Source: Hoeflea sp040218025 (GTDB taxonomy: Bacteria > Pseudomonadota > Alphaproteobacteria > Rhizobiales > Rhizobiaceae). From it: DNA of 64,000 nt. A model generated the notes under the pieces. That model was not told the origin of the DNA and searched no databases. It saw only the letters and a list, made by a program, of their open reading frames with translations. This document shows positions 8,111 through 17,480 of the stretch, piece after piece. The stretch lies in the NCBI RefSeq assembly GCF_040218025.1, contig NZ_JAVJQD010000018.1; one strand, written 5' to 3'. Numbering within the stretch: position 1 is the stretch's first letter; each line of letters starts with the position of its first letter. The position numbers and the translations under genes are program-made.

Positions 8111-8782
8111 ATGATCGTAGTGGTTGATGACAGGAAACTTGTGAAAGACGGCTATACTTCCCTTTTTGGGCGGGAGGGCGTGCCCTCGGCCGGGTTCGAT
8201 TCTTTGGAGTTTGGCGAGTGGGTCAGCACCGCAGCAGATTCAGATCTGGATGCGGTTGAGGCTTTTCTTATAGGTCATGGCGAGCAGACGATGGATTTGC
8301 CGAGGGCGATCCGGGACCGGTCGCAGGCGCCGGTGATCGCAGTGAGCGATACGCCGTCACTGGAATCCACGCTTGCCTTCTTCGACAGCGGCGTCGACGA
8401 CGTCGTGCGCAAGCCGGTTCATCCACGCGAAATTCTGGCAAGGGCTGCGGCGATCCGCCGGCGGCTCAAGGCCATTTCCAATCATACCGACATCGGCCCG
8501 ATCCGGGTTTTCTCCGATGGGCGCGATCCCGAGATCGAAGAGCGGACCTTTGCGCTTCCGAGGCGCGAGCGTCGCATTCTTGAGTATCTTGTCGCCAATC
8601 GCGGTCGACGCGTGACGAAGCAGCAGATCTTCAACGCCATCTACGGCATTTTCGACGAAGACGTTGAAGAGAATGTCGTTGAAAGCCACATTTCCAAGCT
8701 TCGCAAGAAACTGCGCAAGCGGCTCGGCTTCGACCCGATCGATTCCAAGCGCTTCCTTGGCTACCTCATCGACTGGAAATAG
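8111..8782 (+). CDS. rem: OmpR-type motility regulator Rem
   Basis: This 223-residue transcription activator has an N-terminal receiver-like domain (about 1-120) and a C-terminal OmpR winged helix (about 130-223, with NVVESHISKLRKKLRKRLG as recognition helix). The start at 8111 has GGAGG at 8099-8103. Rem activates class II and III motility genes in rhizobia, and no sensor kinase is nearby. The acidic pair (VVDDR) and the conserved Lys (VRKPVHP) are present. The strand that normally carries the phosphorylated Asp reads AVEAFLIG with no Asp, so control is probably not by classical phosphorylation. A terminator follows, leaving rem as its own unit within the cluster. Confidence 0.9.
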   Translation: MIVVVDDRKLVKDGYTSLFGREGVPSAGFDSLEFGEWVSTAADSDLDAVEAFLIGHGEQTMDLPRAIRDRSQAPVIAVSDTPSLESTLAFFDSGVDDVVRKPVHPREILARAAAIRRRLKAISNHTDIGPIRVFSDGRDPEIEERTFALPRRERRILEYLVANRGRRVTKQQIFNAIYGIFDEDVEENVVESHISKLRKKLRKRLGFDPIDSKRFLGYLIDWK

Positions 8783-8788
8783 GGATTG

Positions 8789-8823
8789 AACGCCTGGCCG
8801 AAACAAAGCGGCCGGGCGTTTTC
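8789..8823 (+). terminator. Rho-independent terminator after rem
   Basis: Arms AACGCCTGGCCG (8789-8800) and CGGCCGGGCGTT (8809-8820) pair with one G-T, with a short loop and a T run, seven bases after the rem stop. Confidence 0.85.
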
Positions 8824-8899
8824 CCACTGTGTGGGGAAACAGGTTCACGCAAGGCCCGCCAGCTAGGCTGGATTACCGTATAAAACGAGGGAAAGAGCG

Positions 8900-10159
8900 A
8901 TGAGCCTGTATGGAATGATGCGAACCGGCGCCTCCGGTATGAATGCCCAGGCCAACCGTTTGAGTGCGGTTGCCGACAACATGGCCAATGCGAACACTAC
9001 TGGCTACAAGAGAGCCTCGGCTGAATTCTCCTCCCTTATCCTGCCCGGCAGCGGCGGGGCTTACAATTCCGGCGCCGTGACCACGGATATCCGGCATTCG
9101 ATCAGCCAGTCCGGGGCCTTGGAATTCACCACCTCCACGACCGATCTTGCGATCGATGGCGGCGGGTTCTTCATCGTCAACGATGCCAACGGTCTTCCCT
9201 TCCTGACGCGTGCAGGTTCCTTCGTTCCCGATGGTGACGGAAATCTGGTCAATGCGGCCGGTTTCCAGCTGATGGGCTACAACTACGATGCGGGCAACCC
9301 GACACCGGTGGTCAACGGCTTCGACGGCCTGGTGCCGGTCAACATTTCCGCCGGCAGCCTGACAGCCACCCCGTCGACGACCGGTTACTTCCAGGCCAAC
9401 CTCGATGCCGGCTCGGCCATCGTTCCGGCTGCGGACCTGCCGTCGACCAACTCGGCCACAGCCGCCTATACCTCGAAGAGCTCGCTCATCGCGATTGACA
9501 ATCTCGGCGGAGAAGTGCTGCTCGACTTCTATTACACCAAGACCGCGGCCAACACCTGGGAAGTCACCGTCTATGATCGCGCGGCGGCCGCACCCGGAAC
9601 CGGCTTTCCCTATAGCTCCGGTCCGCTCGCAACGACAACGCTCGACTTTGACCCGACAAACGGCCAGCTCACCGGCGGCAGCGCCACCGACATTACCCTT
9701 GCGGTGCCGGGCGGCACGAACTTGACGGTCGATCTGAGCAGCATGACCCAGCTCAACTATGCGTTCACGGTCGACGACGCCAACGTCAATGGTGAAAAGC
9801 CAAGCAGCGTAACCTCGATCGAGATTTCCGAGGACGGCATTCTGTATGCCTCCTACGAAAGCGGCCAGCTTGAGCCCCTCTACCGGATCGCGCTCGCCGA
9901 TGTGACAAGCCCGGACAAGCTCCGTCCGATGGCGGGCAACGTCTACCAGCAGGGCATCGACTCCGGCGTGATCACGACCGGTTTCGCAGCATCCGGATCC
10001 TTCGGAAAACTCGTCTCCGGCGCTCTCGAAGCCTCGAATGTCGATATCGCGCAGGAACTCACCGACATGATTGCCGCGCAGCGAAGCTACACCGCGAATT
10101 CCAAGGTGTTTCAGACAGGCTCGGATCTGATGGACGTCCTTGTGAACCTCAAGCGTTAA
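8900..10159 (+). CDS. flgE: Flagellar hook protein FlgE
   Basis: This 419-residue protein is the hook subunit, exported through the flagellar gate. The N-terminal rod-type motif (NRLSAVADNMANANTTGYKR) and C-terminal domain (DIAQELTDMIAAQRSYTANS) mark the axial protein family, and the length suits FlgE. The middle (about 90-330) is a Thr/Ala/Gly-rich variable domain. The start at 8900 follows GAGGGAAAGAG. It opens a long operon that runs through flgK, flgL, flaF, flbT and flgD, downstream of the rem terminator. Confidence 0.96.
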   Translation: MSLYGMMRTGASGMNAQANRLSAVADNMANANTTGYKRASAEFSSLILPGSGGAYNSGAVTTDIRHSISQSGALEFTTSTTDLAIDGGGFFIVNDANGLPFLTRAGSFVPDGDGNLVNAAGFQLMGYNYDAGNPTPVVNGFDGLVPVNISAGSLTATPSTTGYFQANLDAGSAIVPAADLPSTNSATAAYTSKSSLIAIDNLGGEVLLDFYYTKTAANTWEVTVYDRAAAAPGTGFPYSSGPLATTTLDFDPTNGQLTGGSATDITLAVPGGTNLTVDLSSMTQLNYAFTVDDANVNGEKPSSVTSIEISEDGILYASYESGQLEPLYRIALADVTSPDKLRPMAGNVYQQGIDSGVITTGFAASGSFGKLVSGALEASNVDIAQELTDMIAAQRSYTANSKVFQTGSDLMDVLVNLKR

Positions 10160-10190
10160 AGTACGCGTACTGAACTAGGGAGCCCTGGAA

Positions 10191-11654
10191 GTGTCACTGA
10201 CATCAGCACTCAACGCGGCGCAGACGTCTTTGTCGAACACGTCGACACAGACAAACATCGTCTCGCGCAACATCTCCAACGCCTCGGACCCCGATTACAA
10301 TCGGCGGAACGCGGCGCTGGCGACGAATGTCTATGGCGCCCAGGTGGTCTCGATCGAGCGTGCCCAGGATCAGGCGCTGTTCCGGCAAACCATCAAGGGT
10401 ACCTCCGCGGCAAGTGGCCAGCAGGCGCTTTTGAGCGGGCTGGAAACGATCAAGGGTATTTTTGGCGGCAACGACTACGAAACCTCGCCCGCCGCCATGC
10501 TCGGCACATTGCGCGACACCCTGTCGACATTTGCATCCCAGCCGGGCGAGAGCACGCTGGCGCGGTCATCTGTTGCCGATGCCCAGACGCTGGCTGCCGG
10601 GATCCGGGATGCATCGGCGGCTGTGCAAAAGGTCAGGCTGGATACCGACAATGAGATCGAACGTCAGGTCGGCAAGCTCAACGAGTTGCTGGCGAGATTC
10701 GAAACCGCCAACAACAATGTCACGCGCGGCACACAGCTGGGCGGCGACGTCAGCGCCGATATGGATGAGCGCGACAGCCTTCTCAAGCAGATCTCCGGAA
10801 TTATCGGGGTATCGACGATCACCCGCACCGGAAACGATGTCGCGATCTACACCTCGGACGGCACCACGCTCTTTGAATCCGTCCCGCGCCCGGTGACGTT
10901 CACGCCGTCGGTGGGCTTCGCCGCCACGGTTCAGGGAAACGCCGTCTTCGTCGACGGCGTACCCCTGGGGGCAGGCGTTGGCGCGAACTCCACAGCCAAG
11001 GGTTCGCTGCAGGGGCTGCTCCAGGTCCGCGACGAGATGGCGCCTGCGGTTCAGACCCATCTCGACGAAATCGCGCGCGCGCTTATCGTCACCTTTGCCG
11101 AAACCGACCAGTCCGCGGTTCCCACGCTTCCCGATCAGCCCGGCCTCTTCACCTGGGCCGGTGGAACCGTTCCGGCAGGGGCGACGGTTGTTCCCGGCAT
11201 CGCCGCATCGTTTGCCGTGAACGCGGCATTGATCCCGGCACAGGGCGGCAATCCGGAACTGTTGCGCGACGGCGGCATAAACGGGGCGGCCTATAACGCC
11301 AACCCCACCGGAGCTGCGAGTTTCTCGGCCCGCCTCGATGCCTTCGTCGTCGCGATCGATACGCCGATGGGCTTTGATCCGGCCTCGGGTCTGTCGCCTT
11401 CCACCAGCGTCATCGATTACGCCGCCGACTCGCTCGGCTGGCTGGAACTCAACAGAAGTGAGGCCTCCTCGGCCTCCGAGAGCAGAGAGGCCTTCCGCTT
11501 CCGCGCGGTCGAGGCCTACTCGAACGATACGGGCGTATCCATCGACGAGGAAATGTCGATGTTGCTTGAACTCGAGCAGTCCTACACGGCTTCGGCGCGA
11601 TTGATCAGCGTAATTGATCAGATGCTTGAGGCCCTGATGTCGACAGTGAGATAA
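10191..11654 (+). CDS. flgK: Hook-filament junction protein FlgK
   Basis: This 487-residue protein is the first junction protein between hook and filament. The start codon is GTG at 10191, giving VSLTSALNAAQTSLSNTSTQ; GGGAGCCC lies just upstream. The N-terminal motif NIVSRNISNASDPDYNRRNA and C-terminal EEMSMLLELEQSYTASARLI are typical. It lies 31 bases after flgE and four bases before flgL, so translation is probably coupled with flgL. Confidence 0.95.
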   Translation: MSLTSALNAAQTSLSNTSTQTNIVSRNISNASDPDYNRRNAALATNVYGAQVVSIERAQDQALFRQTIKGTSAASGQQALLSGLETIKGIFGGNDYETSPAAMLGTLRDTLSTFASQPGESTLARSSVADAQTLAAGIRDASAAVQKVRLDTDNEIERQVGKLNELLARFETANNNVTRGTQLGGDVSADMDERDSLLKQISGIIGVSTITRTGNDVAIYTSDGTTLFESVPRPVTFTPSVGFAATVQGNAVFVDGVPLGAGVGANSTAKGSLQGLLQVRDEMAPAVQTHLDEIARALIVTFAETDQSAVPTLPDQPGLFTWAGGTVPAGATVVPGIAASFAVNAALIPAQGGNPELLRDGGINGAAYNANPTGAASFSARLDAFVVAIDTPMGFDPASGLSPSTSVIDYAADSLGWLELNRSEASSASESREAFRFRAVEAYSNDTGVSIDEEMSMLLELEQSYTASARLISVIDQMLEALMSTVR

Positions 11655-11658
11655 GACC

Positions 11659-12711
11659 ATGAAAACCAGCTTCATATCCAATCTGGCGATGAACAACGCC
11701 ATGCGCATGACGATCGCCCGCGGGCAGCTTGAGATCCAGCAACTCCAGAAGGAGGCTGTGACCGGGCGCCACGCCGATATCGGCATCGCCCTGGGCGCAC
11801 AGACATCGAGCAGCGTATCGCTCGGTCGCGACCTGGCGCGCATGAATACGATCTTGGATTCCAACGCGCTGGTTTCACAGCGTCTCGGCACCTCCCAGCT
11901 CGCGCTCGAAGCAATGTCGAACAGCGCCCAGCAGATGCTGGAGACATTCATTGTCGCCAATGGCGCCAACGATGCGCCGAAACTGTCGGTCATGCAGCGG
12001 GATGTGCAAGCAGCGCTCGAAACATTCACCGCCGCGGGCAACACGTCGGTCAATGGCGAGTACCTGTTCGCCGGCATCAACTCGGACGTCAAGCCGCTTG
12101 AGGAATACACGGTCGCCGGCTCCACGCCGAAAGCAGCCTTCGACGCTACGTTCCTCGGTCATTTCGGCTTTGCCCAGACCGATCCCGCCGCGGCGGGCAT
12201 CACGGTCGCGCAGATGGACAACTTCATCACCAACGTCCTTGAGCCGACCTTCATGGGGACTGACTGGAACACCAACTGGTCCAGCGCTTCAGACACCAAC
12301 ATCACCAGCCGTATCCGCAATGGCGAGGTGGTGGAATCGGGCACCAATTCGAACAGTCTCGGCATGCGCAGCTTCGCTCTGGCCGCGGTGATCGGCATGG
12401 AATTGCTCACCGCACCGGTAACCAGCGAAGTTCGCGAGGCGGCCAATGCGCGCGCGATCGAATATTCCGGTCAGGCCGTGACCGGCATCGACAATCAGCG
12501 CAGCCTCCTTGGCGTCTCCGAGAACCGGGTGAGCAAGGCAGACGTCGCGCTCGAATCCCAGATCAAGATCCTGAAGCTGCATATCAACGATATCGAGGGC
12601 GTGGATCCCTATGAGGCCTCCACCCGCGTTAACAGTTTGCTGGCCCAGGTGGAGACATCATATGCGCTCACGGCCCGGATCCAGCGCTTGAGCCTGATGA
12701 ATTACTTGTAA
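11659..12711 (+). CDS. flgL: Hook-filament junction protein FlgL
   Basis: This 350-residue flagellin-related protein is the second junction protein. It begins MKTSFISNLAMNNAMR and ends with a D0-like helix, VETSYALTARIQRLSLMNYL, that resembles flagellin. It is directly downstream of flgK, as usual. Residues about 85-270 form the less conserved surface domain. No unusual features are seen. Confidence 0.95.
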   Translation: MKTSFISNLAMNNAMRMTIARGQLEIQQLQKEAVTGRHADIGIALGAQTSSSVSLGRDLARMNTILDSNALVSQRLGTSQLALEAMSNSAQQMLETFIVANGANDAPKLSVMQRDVQAALETFTAAGNTSVNGEYLFAGINSDVKPLEEYTVAGSTPKAAFDATFLGHFGFAQTDPAAAGITVAQMDNFITNVLEPTFMGTDWNTNWSSASDTNITSRIRNGEVVESGTNSNSLGMRSFALAAVIGMELLTAPVTSEVREAANARAIEYSGQAVTGIDNQRSLLGVSENRVSKADVALESQIKILKLHINDIEGVDPYEASTRVNSLLAQVETSYALTARIQRLSLMNYL

Positions 12712-12765
12712 GTGCAGACCCCGGGGTTTCCGGGGCTCTATTGGACAAACATGAAGGGCGTCTGA

Positions 12766-13113
12766 ATGTACCAGTTTTCCTATGCGGATGTTCAGGAGGA
12801 TGGCGTCGCCGAAGCGCGTGAGCGTGAACGCGAGGCAATCAATCACTCCATATCACTGCTCAAGGCCGCCAAGGCCGGTGGCATCGAATCCCGCGAAGCC
12901 GTTGAAGCAGTCTACTTCGTCAGCCGCCTTTGGGTCCGCTTCGTCGAAGATCTGGCTTCTCCCGACAACCAGCTCGAGAAGGAACTTCGCGCCAACCTGA
13001 TATCCATCGGAATTTGGGTCATCAAGGAAAGCGAGCGGATCCGTCAGCGCGAGTCGGACAACTTCCAGGGAATCATCGATATCTCAATGATCATCAGGGA
13101 CGGGCTGAAATGA
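12766..13113 (+). CDS. flaF: Flagellin synthesis regulator FlaF
   Basis: This 115-residue helical protein is needed for flagellin production in alphaproteobacteria, acting after transcription together with FlbT. It begins MYQFSYADVQEDG and contains the Trp-rich segment LWVRFVEDLASPDNQLEKEL and a second Trp in IGIWVI. It follows flgL and overlaps the flbT start in ATGA, so the two are translationally coupled. The matched length and pairing make the call firm. Confidence 0.93.
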   Translation: MYQFSYADVQEDGVAEAREREREAINHSISLLKAAKAGGIESREAVEAVYFVSRLWVRFVEDLASPDNQLEKELRANLISIGIWVIKESERIRQRESDNFQGIIDISMIIRDGLK

Positions 13114-13559
13114 AAAGCTCATTGCGCATATCGCTGAAAGCGGGTGAACGCATCTTCATCAACGGAGCGGTTCTCCGGGTCGATCGCAAGGTGGCGCTCG
13201 AATTTCTCAATGACGTGACCTTTCTTCTCGAAAATCACGTCCTCCAGCCCGAGAACGCGACGACGCCCCTCAAGCAGCTCTATTTCATCGTCCAGATGAT
13301 GCTGATCAATCCCGAAGGCGCCGATCAGGCAATGAGCATGTTCCGCAAGTCGATCGTGATGCTTCTGACCTGCTTCAAGAACGATGAGGTTCTGTCCGAG
13401 CTCAAGCATATCGACGGCATGGTCACGCAGGGCCGGGCCTTCGAGGCGCTCAAGGCGATCCGGGCGCTTTATCCGATCGAGGAAAAGATCCTCGAAACGC
13501 CGGCCATGCCCGCCGGCACAATCGAACAGATCCGCAAGGAGTTGGCTCCATGGACGTAA
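13110..13559 (+). CDS. flbT: Flagellin mRNA regulator FlbT
   Basis: This 149-residue protein begins MKSSLRISLKAGERIFINGA, the conserved FlbT N-terminus. An in-frame extension to 12930 overlaps flaF and is rejected. FlbT binds the flagellin mRNA leader and limits its translation in Caulobacter; in some rhizobia and Brucella it acts positively. The start overlaps the flaF stop and the 3' end overlaps flgD by ten bases. Residues about 60-110 are a helical segment with LKQLYFIVQMMLINPEGADQ. Confidence 0.93.
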   Translation: MKSSLRISLKAGERIFINGAVLRVDRKVALEFLNDVTFLLENHVLQPENATTPLKQLYFIVQMMLINPEGADQAMSMFRKSIVMLLTCFKNDEVLSELKHIDGMVTQGRAFEALKAIRALYPIEEKILETPAMPAGTIEQIRKELAPWT

Positions 13560-13960
13560 ACCCGGTTTCGGCAACCTCGGCCGCGAAAACCAGTTCAACC
13601 TCACCGGCGACGGCGGCCGCCAACAAGGCGACGCTCGATTACGATACGTTTCTCACCTTGCTCGTGGAGCAGATGAAGAATCAGGATCCGACCGATCCGA
13701 TGGATTCCACCGAGCAGATCGCGCAGCTGGCGACCTTCAGCCAGGTCGAGCAGACGATCCAGACCAACAAGCACCTGGAAAGCCTGCTGCAGTCCTCGAG
13801 CCTGAGCCAGGCCGGATCGCTCATTGGGCGTACAATCACCGCAGCCGACGATTCTGTCACCGGAGTCATCGAGGAAGTCCAGGTCTATTCGGATGGCTTG
13901 GTCGCGGTGCTCGAAGATGGCGTCAAGGTCGTGGTCGGCCCGGGTGTGTCCATCAAGTAG
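13550..13960 (+). CDS. flgD: Flagellar hook-capping protein FlgD (short form)
   Basis: This 136-residue protein is the scaffold cap for hook assembly. The core motif is intact: YDTFLTLLVEQMKNQDPTDP followed by EQIAQLATFSQVEQ. It is much shorter than enterobacterial FlgD (about 230 residues) because the C-terminal Tudor/FN3-like part is reduced, which is normal in rhizobia. The start lies within the last ten bases of flbT. After the stop, 13961-14149 contains no gene. Confidence 0.93.
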   Translation: MDVNPVSATSAAKTSSTSPATAAANKATLDYDTFLTLLVEQMKNQDPTDPMDSTEQIAQLATFSQVEQTIQTNKHLESLLQSSSLSQAGSLIGRTITAADDSVTGVIEEVQVYSDGLVAVLEDGVKVVVGPGVSIK

Positions 13961-14149
13961 GAACCTCGCATCCGGACATGATCGTCCAGATGCGGCATCG
14001 TGGGTCCCGGGACCGGTCAGATCCGGTATCGCGGGGCCGGGGCCTTCCGGGGTATCGCACTCTGATCATTCGGGTGTACCATGGATCGCCATCTGACATG
14101 GATTGACGCTGCGGCCGGATTGGCCCCGTCTCTTTGAAGGGCAGGCTCA

Positions 14150-14416
14150 ATGAATGAAGCTGATGCACTCGATATCGTCCAGACCGCGATCTGGACCGTC
14201 CTCGTCGCCTCCGGCCCGGCCGTGTTCGTCGCCATGTTCGTTGGTGTCGGCATCGCTTTTGTGCAGGCGTTGACCCAGGTTCAGGAAATGACGCTGACCT
14301 TCGTGCCGAAGATCGTTGCGATCCTGATTACCGTGGCGGTGTCGGCCCCCTTTGTCGGCGCCCAGATCTCCACCTTTACCAACGTCGTTTTCCAGAGAAT
14401 CGAATCCGGCTTCTAA
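14150..14416 (+). CDS. fliQ: Flagellar export gate protein FliQ
   Basis: This 88-residue inner-membrane protein has two membrane helices (about 15-38 and 52-74). It begins MNEADALDIVQTAIWTVL and contains GIAFVQALTQVQEMTLTFVP, the FliQ signature. With FliP and FliR it forms the export gate. It is separated from flhA by a 221-base gap filled largely by a palindromic repeat, which is unusual within this otherwise compact operon. Confidence 0.95.
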   Translation: MNEADALDIVQTAIWTVLVASGPAVFVAMFVGVGIAFVQALTQVQEMTLTFVPKIVAILITVAVSAPFVGAQISTFTNVVFQRIESGF

Positions 14417-14520
14417 TGCATGTCGCGCTCAATTGGATTCAATTGAGCGATAACGTACATGCATTCAATCAAAGTGGTACAGCGACCTTTGCGCATCCGA
14501 ACGGATGCGCGGCGCTATAG
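14415..14520. repeat. Composite palindromic intergenic repeat (RIME-like)
   Basis: Two nested structures fill the fliQ-flhA gap. At 14415-14465 outer arms AATGCATGT/ACATGCATT enclose inner arms CGCTCAATT/AATTGAGCG. At 14480-14520 a GC-rich hairpin has arms GCGCATCCG (14491-14499) and CGGATGCGC (14502-14510), flanked by CAGCG and GGCGCTATAG. The second hairpin has the same layout as the element at 20581-20625. Such mosaics resemble the dispersed intergenic elements known in Rhizobiales. Confidence 0.65.
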
Positions 14521-14637
14521 CTGCGAAGGGGTTTGGTTGCGCGTTTGCCACTTTCGCGCAAGCTTCGCGGGCTAGTCTCTCAGCGATCCTATGCGCCGGC
14601 ATGATGCTGGCGCTGTTGCTCCGGAGCGTCACAGATC

Positions 14638-16725
14638 ATGGCCGACCCGCAAACGCTGGCGATCCAGAAGACAGCTTTTCAGGGAAAGGACATGGGCTTT
14701 GCCTTCGGCATTGTCGTCATTCTGTCCATCCTGTTCCTTCCAATTCCGGCATTCCTGATTGATGTCGGACTGGCATTCTCGATAGCCTTCTCCGTTCTCA
14801 TTCTGATGGTGGCGCTGTGGATTCAGCGGCCGCTCGATTTTTCGTCCTTTCCGACCATCCTGCTGATCGCGACGATGATGCGCCTGTCGCTCAACATCGC
14901 GACCACGCGGGTGATTCTGTCCGAAGGACATCTCGGCCCGAACGCCGCCGGCAACGTTATCGGCGGGTTCTCGCAGATGGTCATGTCCGGTGACTTTGTC
15001 ATCGGCGTCATCGTGTTTTTGATCCTGGTCACGGTCAATTTCATCGTGATCACCAAGGGCGCCACCCGGATCGCGGAAGTCGGCGCCCGCTTCACGCTCG
15101 ACGCCATCCCCGGCAAGCAGATGGCCATCGATGCCGACCTCTCGGCCGGGATGATCGATGAAAAGCAGGCGAGAGACCGCCGCCGCGAACTGGAGCAGGA
15201 AAGCTCCTTCTTCGGCTCCATGGACGGCGCCTCGAAATTCGTGCGTGGCGATGCCATCGCTGGACTGCTTATCACCGGCATCAACATATTCGGCGGGATC
15301 ATCATCGGTTACGCCCGTCATGACATGCAGATCGGCGAAGCCGCCGACGTTTTCGTCCGGTTGTCGGTCGGCGACGGCCTGGTCAGCCAGATCCCGGCCC
15401 TCATCGTTTCGCTGGCGGCAGGTCTGCTGGTGTCGCGCGGCGGCCAGCTCGGCTCCACCGACGAGGCGGTCATCGATCAGCTCGGCGGATATCCCCGCGC
15501 GCTTTTTGCCGCCTCCGGCCTGATGTTCCTGCTGGCGCTGATGCCGGGTCTGCCATTGCTGCCGTTCGTGATCCTCGGTAGCGGAATGGCGTTTGCGAGC
15601 TGGATCATTCCCCGTCAGCGCGACATCAAGGCCCGCGCGGAAGCCCAGGAGGTTCACCGGTCCGAGCAGGAGGAAAAGGACAAGGAGAAGGACTCCGTCA
15701 AGTCGATCCTCAAGACTGCGGAAATCGAACTGGTGCTGGGCAAGCAGGTCGCGACGAAACTGCTCGGAAGCCATGAGGAACTGGCTTTCCGGGTGGCCAA
15801 GATGCGCAAGAAATTCGCCACCCAGTATGGCTTCGTGGTTCCCGAGATCAAGGTGACCGACGATATCAGCATCAAGGACAAGAGCTATCAGATCCGCATC
15901 CATGGTACGACTGTTGCGGCCAACGACCTCCGGGTCGGTGAACTGATGGTGGTGCTTGCCGGCCCGCGCCGTCCGACTATTCCGGGCGACGAGATCCGTG
16001 AGCCTGCCTTCGGCTTGCCCGCGCTTTCGGTGCCCGACAGTTTCGGTGAGGATCTGAAGCGGGAAGGCTTCCAGCCGATCGACAATGTCTCGGTCGTGCT
16101 GACGCACCTTTCCGAAGTGATCCGCAACAACCTCCCGCAGCTTCTGTCCTACAAGGACATGAAGATCCTGATTGACCGGCTCGATCCCGAATACCGCAAG
16201 CTGGCCGATGAGATCTGCACATCGCATATGTCCTATTCCGGCTTCCAGGCGGTGCTCAAGCTGCTTCTGGCCGAGCGCGTTTCGATCCGCAACCTGCATC
16301 TGATCCTTGAGGCCGTGGCAGAACTCGCTCCGCACGTGCGCAAGACCGAGCAGATCGTCGAACATGTCCGCATCCGCATGGCCCAGCAGCTCTGCGGCGA
16401 CATTGCCCGCAACGGGCAGCTCAACGTGTTGCGTCTGGGCAACCGTTGGGATCTTGCCTTCCACCAGGCGCTCAAGCGCGACGCCAAGGGCGAGATCGTG
16501 GAGTTCGACATCGATCCGCGCATGCTTGAGGAGTTTTCCGAGCAGGCCACGAAGGTGATCCGCGGGCACATGGACAAGGGCGTTCCCTTCGTGCTGGTCA
16601 CCTCGCCGGATTCGCGGCCCTATGTCCGCATGATCGTCGAGCGCATCTTCGCCACGCTGCCGGTTCTTTCCCACGTTGAAATCGCCAAGGGCGTCGAGAT
16701 AAAGCTGCTTGGTTCGATCTCATGA
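14638..16725 (+). CDS. flhA: Flagellar export gate protein FlhA
   Basis: This 695-residue protein is the large export-gate component. Residues about 18-320 hold eight membrane helices, with the conserved FHIPEP-type region near LSLNIATTRVIL and ARFTLDAIPGKQMAIDADLS. Residues about 345-695 form the cytoplasmic domain that docks chaperone-substrate complexes. The length matches the family. The end overlaps the fliR start. The 14629-16674 open frame on the other strand is a shadow. Confidence 0.97.
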   Translation: MADPQTLAIQKTAFQGKDMGFAFGIVVILSILFLPIPAFLIDVGLAFSIAFSVLILMVALWIQRPLDFSSFPTILLIATMMRLSLNIATTRVILSEGHLGPNAAGNVIGGFSQMVMSGDFVIGVIVFLILVTVNFIVITKGATRIAEVGARFTLDAIPGKQMAIDADLSAGMIDEKQARDRRRELEQESSFFGSMDGASKFVRGDAIAGLLITGINIFGGIIIGYARHDMQIGEAADVFVRLSVGDGLVSQIPALIVSLAAGLLVSRGGQLGSTDEAVIDQLGGYPRALFAASGLMFLLALMPGLPLLPFVILGSGMAFASWIIPRQRDIKARAEAQEVHRSEQEEKDKEKDSVKSILKTAEIELVLGKQVATKLLGSHEELAFRVAKMRKKFATQYGFVVPEIKVTDDISIKDKSYQIRIHGTTVAANDLRVGELMVVLAGPRRPTIPGDEIREPAFGLPALSVPDSFGEDLKREGFQPIDNVSVVLTHLSEVIRNNLPQLLSYKDMKILIDRLDPEYRKLADEICTSHMSYSGFQAVLKLLLAERVSIRNLHLILEAVAELAPHVRKTEQIVEHVRIRMAQQLCGDIARNGQLNVLRLGNRWDLAFHQALKRDAKGEIVEFDIDPRMLEEFSEQATKVIRGHMDKGVPFVLVTSPDSRPYVRMIVERIFATLPVLSHVEIAKGVEIKLLGSIS

Positions 16726-17477
16726 TGAGCGACCCCGAGGGGACGGTGCTGGCGCTGTTCGCGGCGTTCTGCAGGATCGGCGGCTGCTTCATGGCGCTGC
16801 CGGGGTTCTCCAGTTTCCGGGTGCCGATGCAGATCCGTCTCTTTGTCGCCGTGGCGGTGTCGATGGCTTTGCTGCCGCTCCTTTGGGATTTTCTGTATCC
16901 CAGTGTCCAGGCTGGCGGCCGCATCTACATCGAACTCATCGGGGTCGAGCTTCTGATCGGTGTCACCTTCGGCCTGATCGCCCGCTATATCGTGCTCGCG
17001 CTGCAGTTTGCCGGCACCGGCATGTCGATGGCGATCGGGTTCAATGCCGCGCCGGGAGGTGGATTGCTGGAAGCGGAACAGGAAGGCCATCTCACCTCGT
17101 TGATCAGTTTCACCGCCATCCTGTTGCTCTTCCTCACCGATTTTCATCACATGGTCATCGAAGCCCTTGTCCGCTCCTATGACTTCATGCCGGTCGGCTC
17201 GGGCTACGACCCCCGAATGGCTCTGATGACGCTGACGGATACGCTGGCGGGCGCCTTCATGCTGGCGATCCGGCTGGCGAGCCCGTTTCTGGTCTACGGC
17301 ATGGTGTTCAACATCACCATCGGCATGATCAACAAGCTGGCGCCGCAGATCCCGATCTACTTCATCTCCATCCCCTTCATCCTGATGGGCGGCCTCATCC
17401 TGTTCTTCTTCGGATCGCAGGAGTTCTTCAAGCAGTTCCTGGATGGCTTCGTCCCTCTGTTCATGGGGCTGCGGTAG
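16722..17477 (+). CDS. fliR: Flagellar export gate protein FliR
   Basis: This 251-residue inner-membrane protein has six predicted membrane helices. It starts at the ATG at 16722 overlapping the flhA stop (ATGATGA; the ATG at 16725 is an alternative). It contains GFNAAPGG and the C-terminal IPIYFISIPFILMGGLILFF, matching FliR. It works with FliP and FliQ as the central pore. The gene is directly followed by the small gene at 17481. Confidence 0.95.
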   Translation: MMSDPEGTVLALFAAFCRIGGCFMALPGFSSFRVPMQIRLFVAVAVSMALLPLLWDFLYPSVQAGGRIYIELIGVELLIGVTFGLIARYIVLALQFAGTGMSMAIGFNAAPGGGLLEAEQEGHLTSLISFTAILLLFLTDFHHMVIEALVRSYDFMPVGSGYDPRMALMTLTDTLAGAFMLAIRLASPFLVYGMVFNITIGMINKLAPQIPIYFISIPFILMGGLILFFFGSQEFFKQFLDGFVPLFMGLR

Positions 17478-17480
17478 ACG

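Noticed and set aside
13384..14106. Plus-strand frame of 240 codons across flbT, flgD and the following gap
   Set aside because: It is out of frame with two recognised genes and has no motif of its own.
14629..16674. Minus-strand open frame of 681 codons
   Set aside because: It is antisense to flhA and reads as His/Asp/Gly-rich filler, a common shadow in high-GC DNA.
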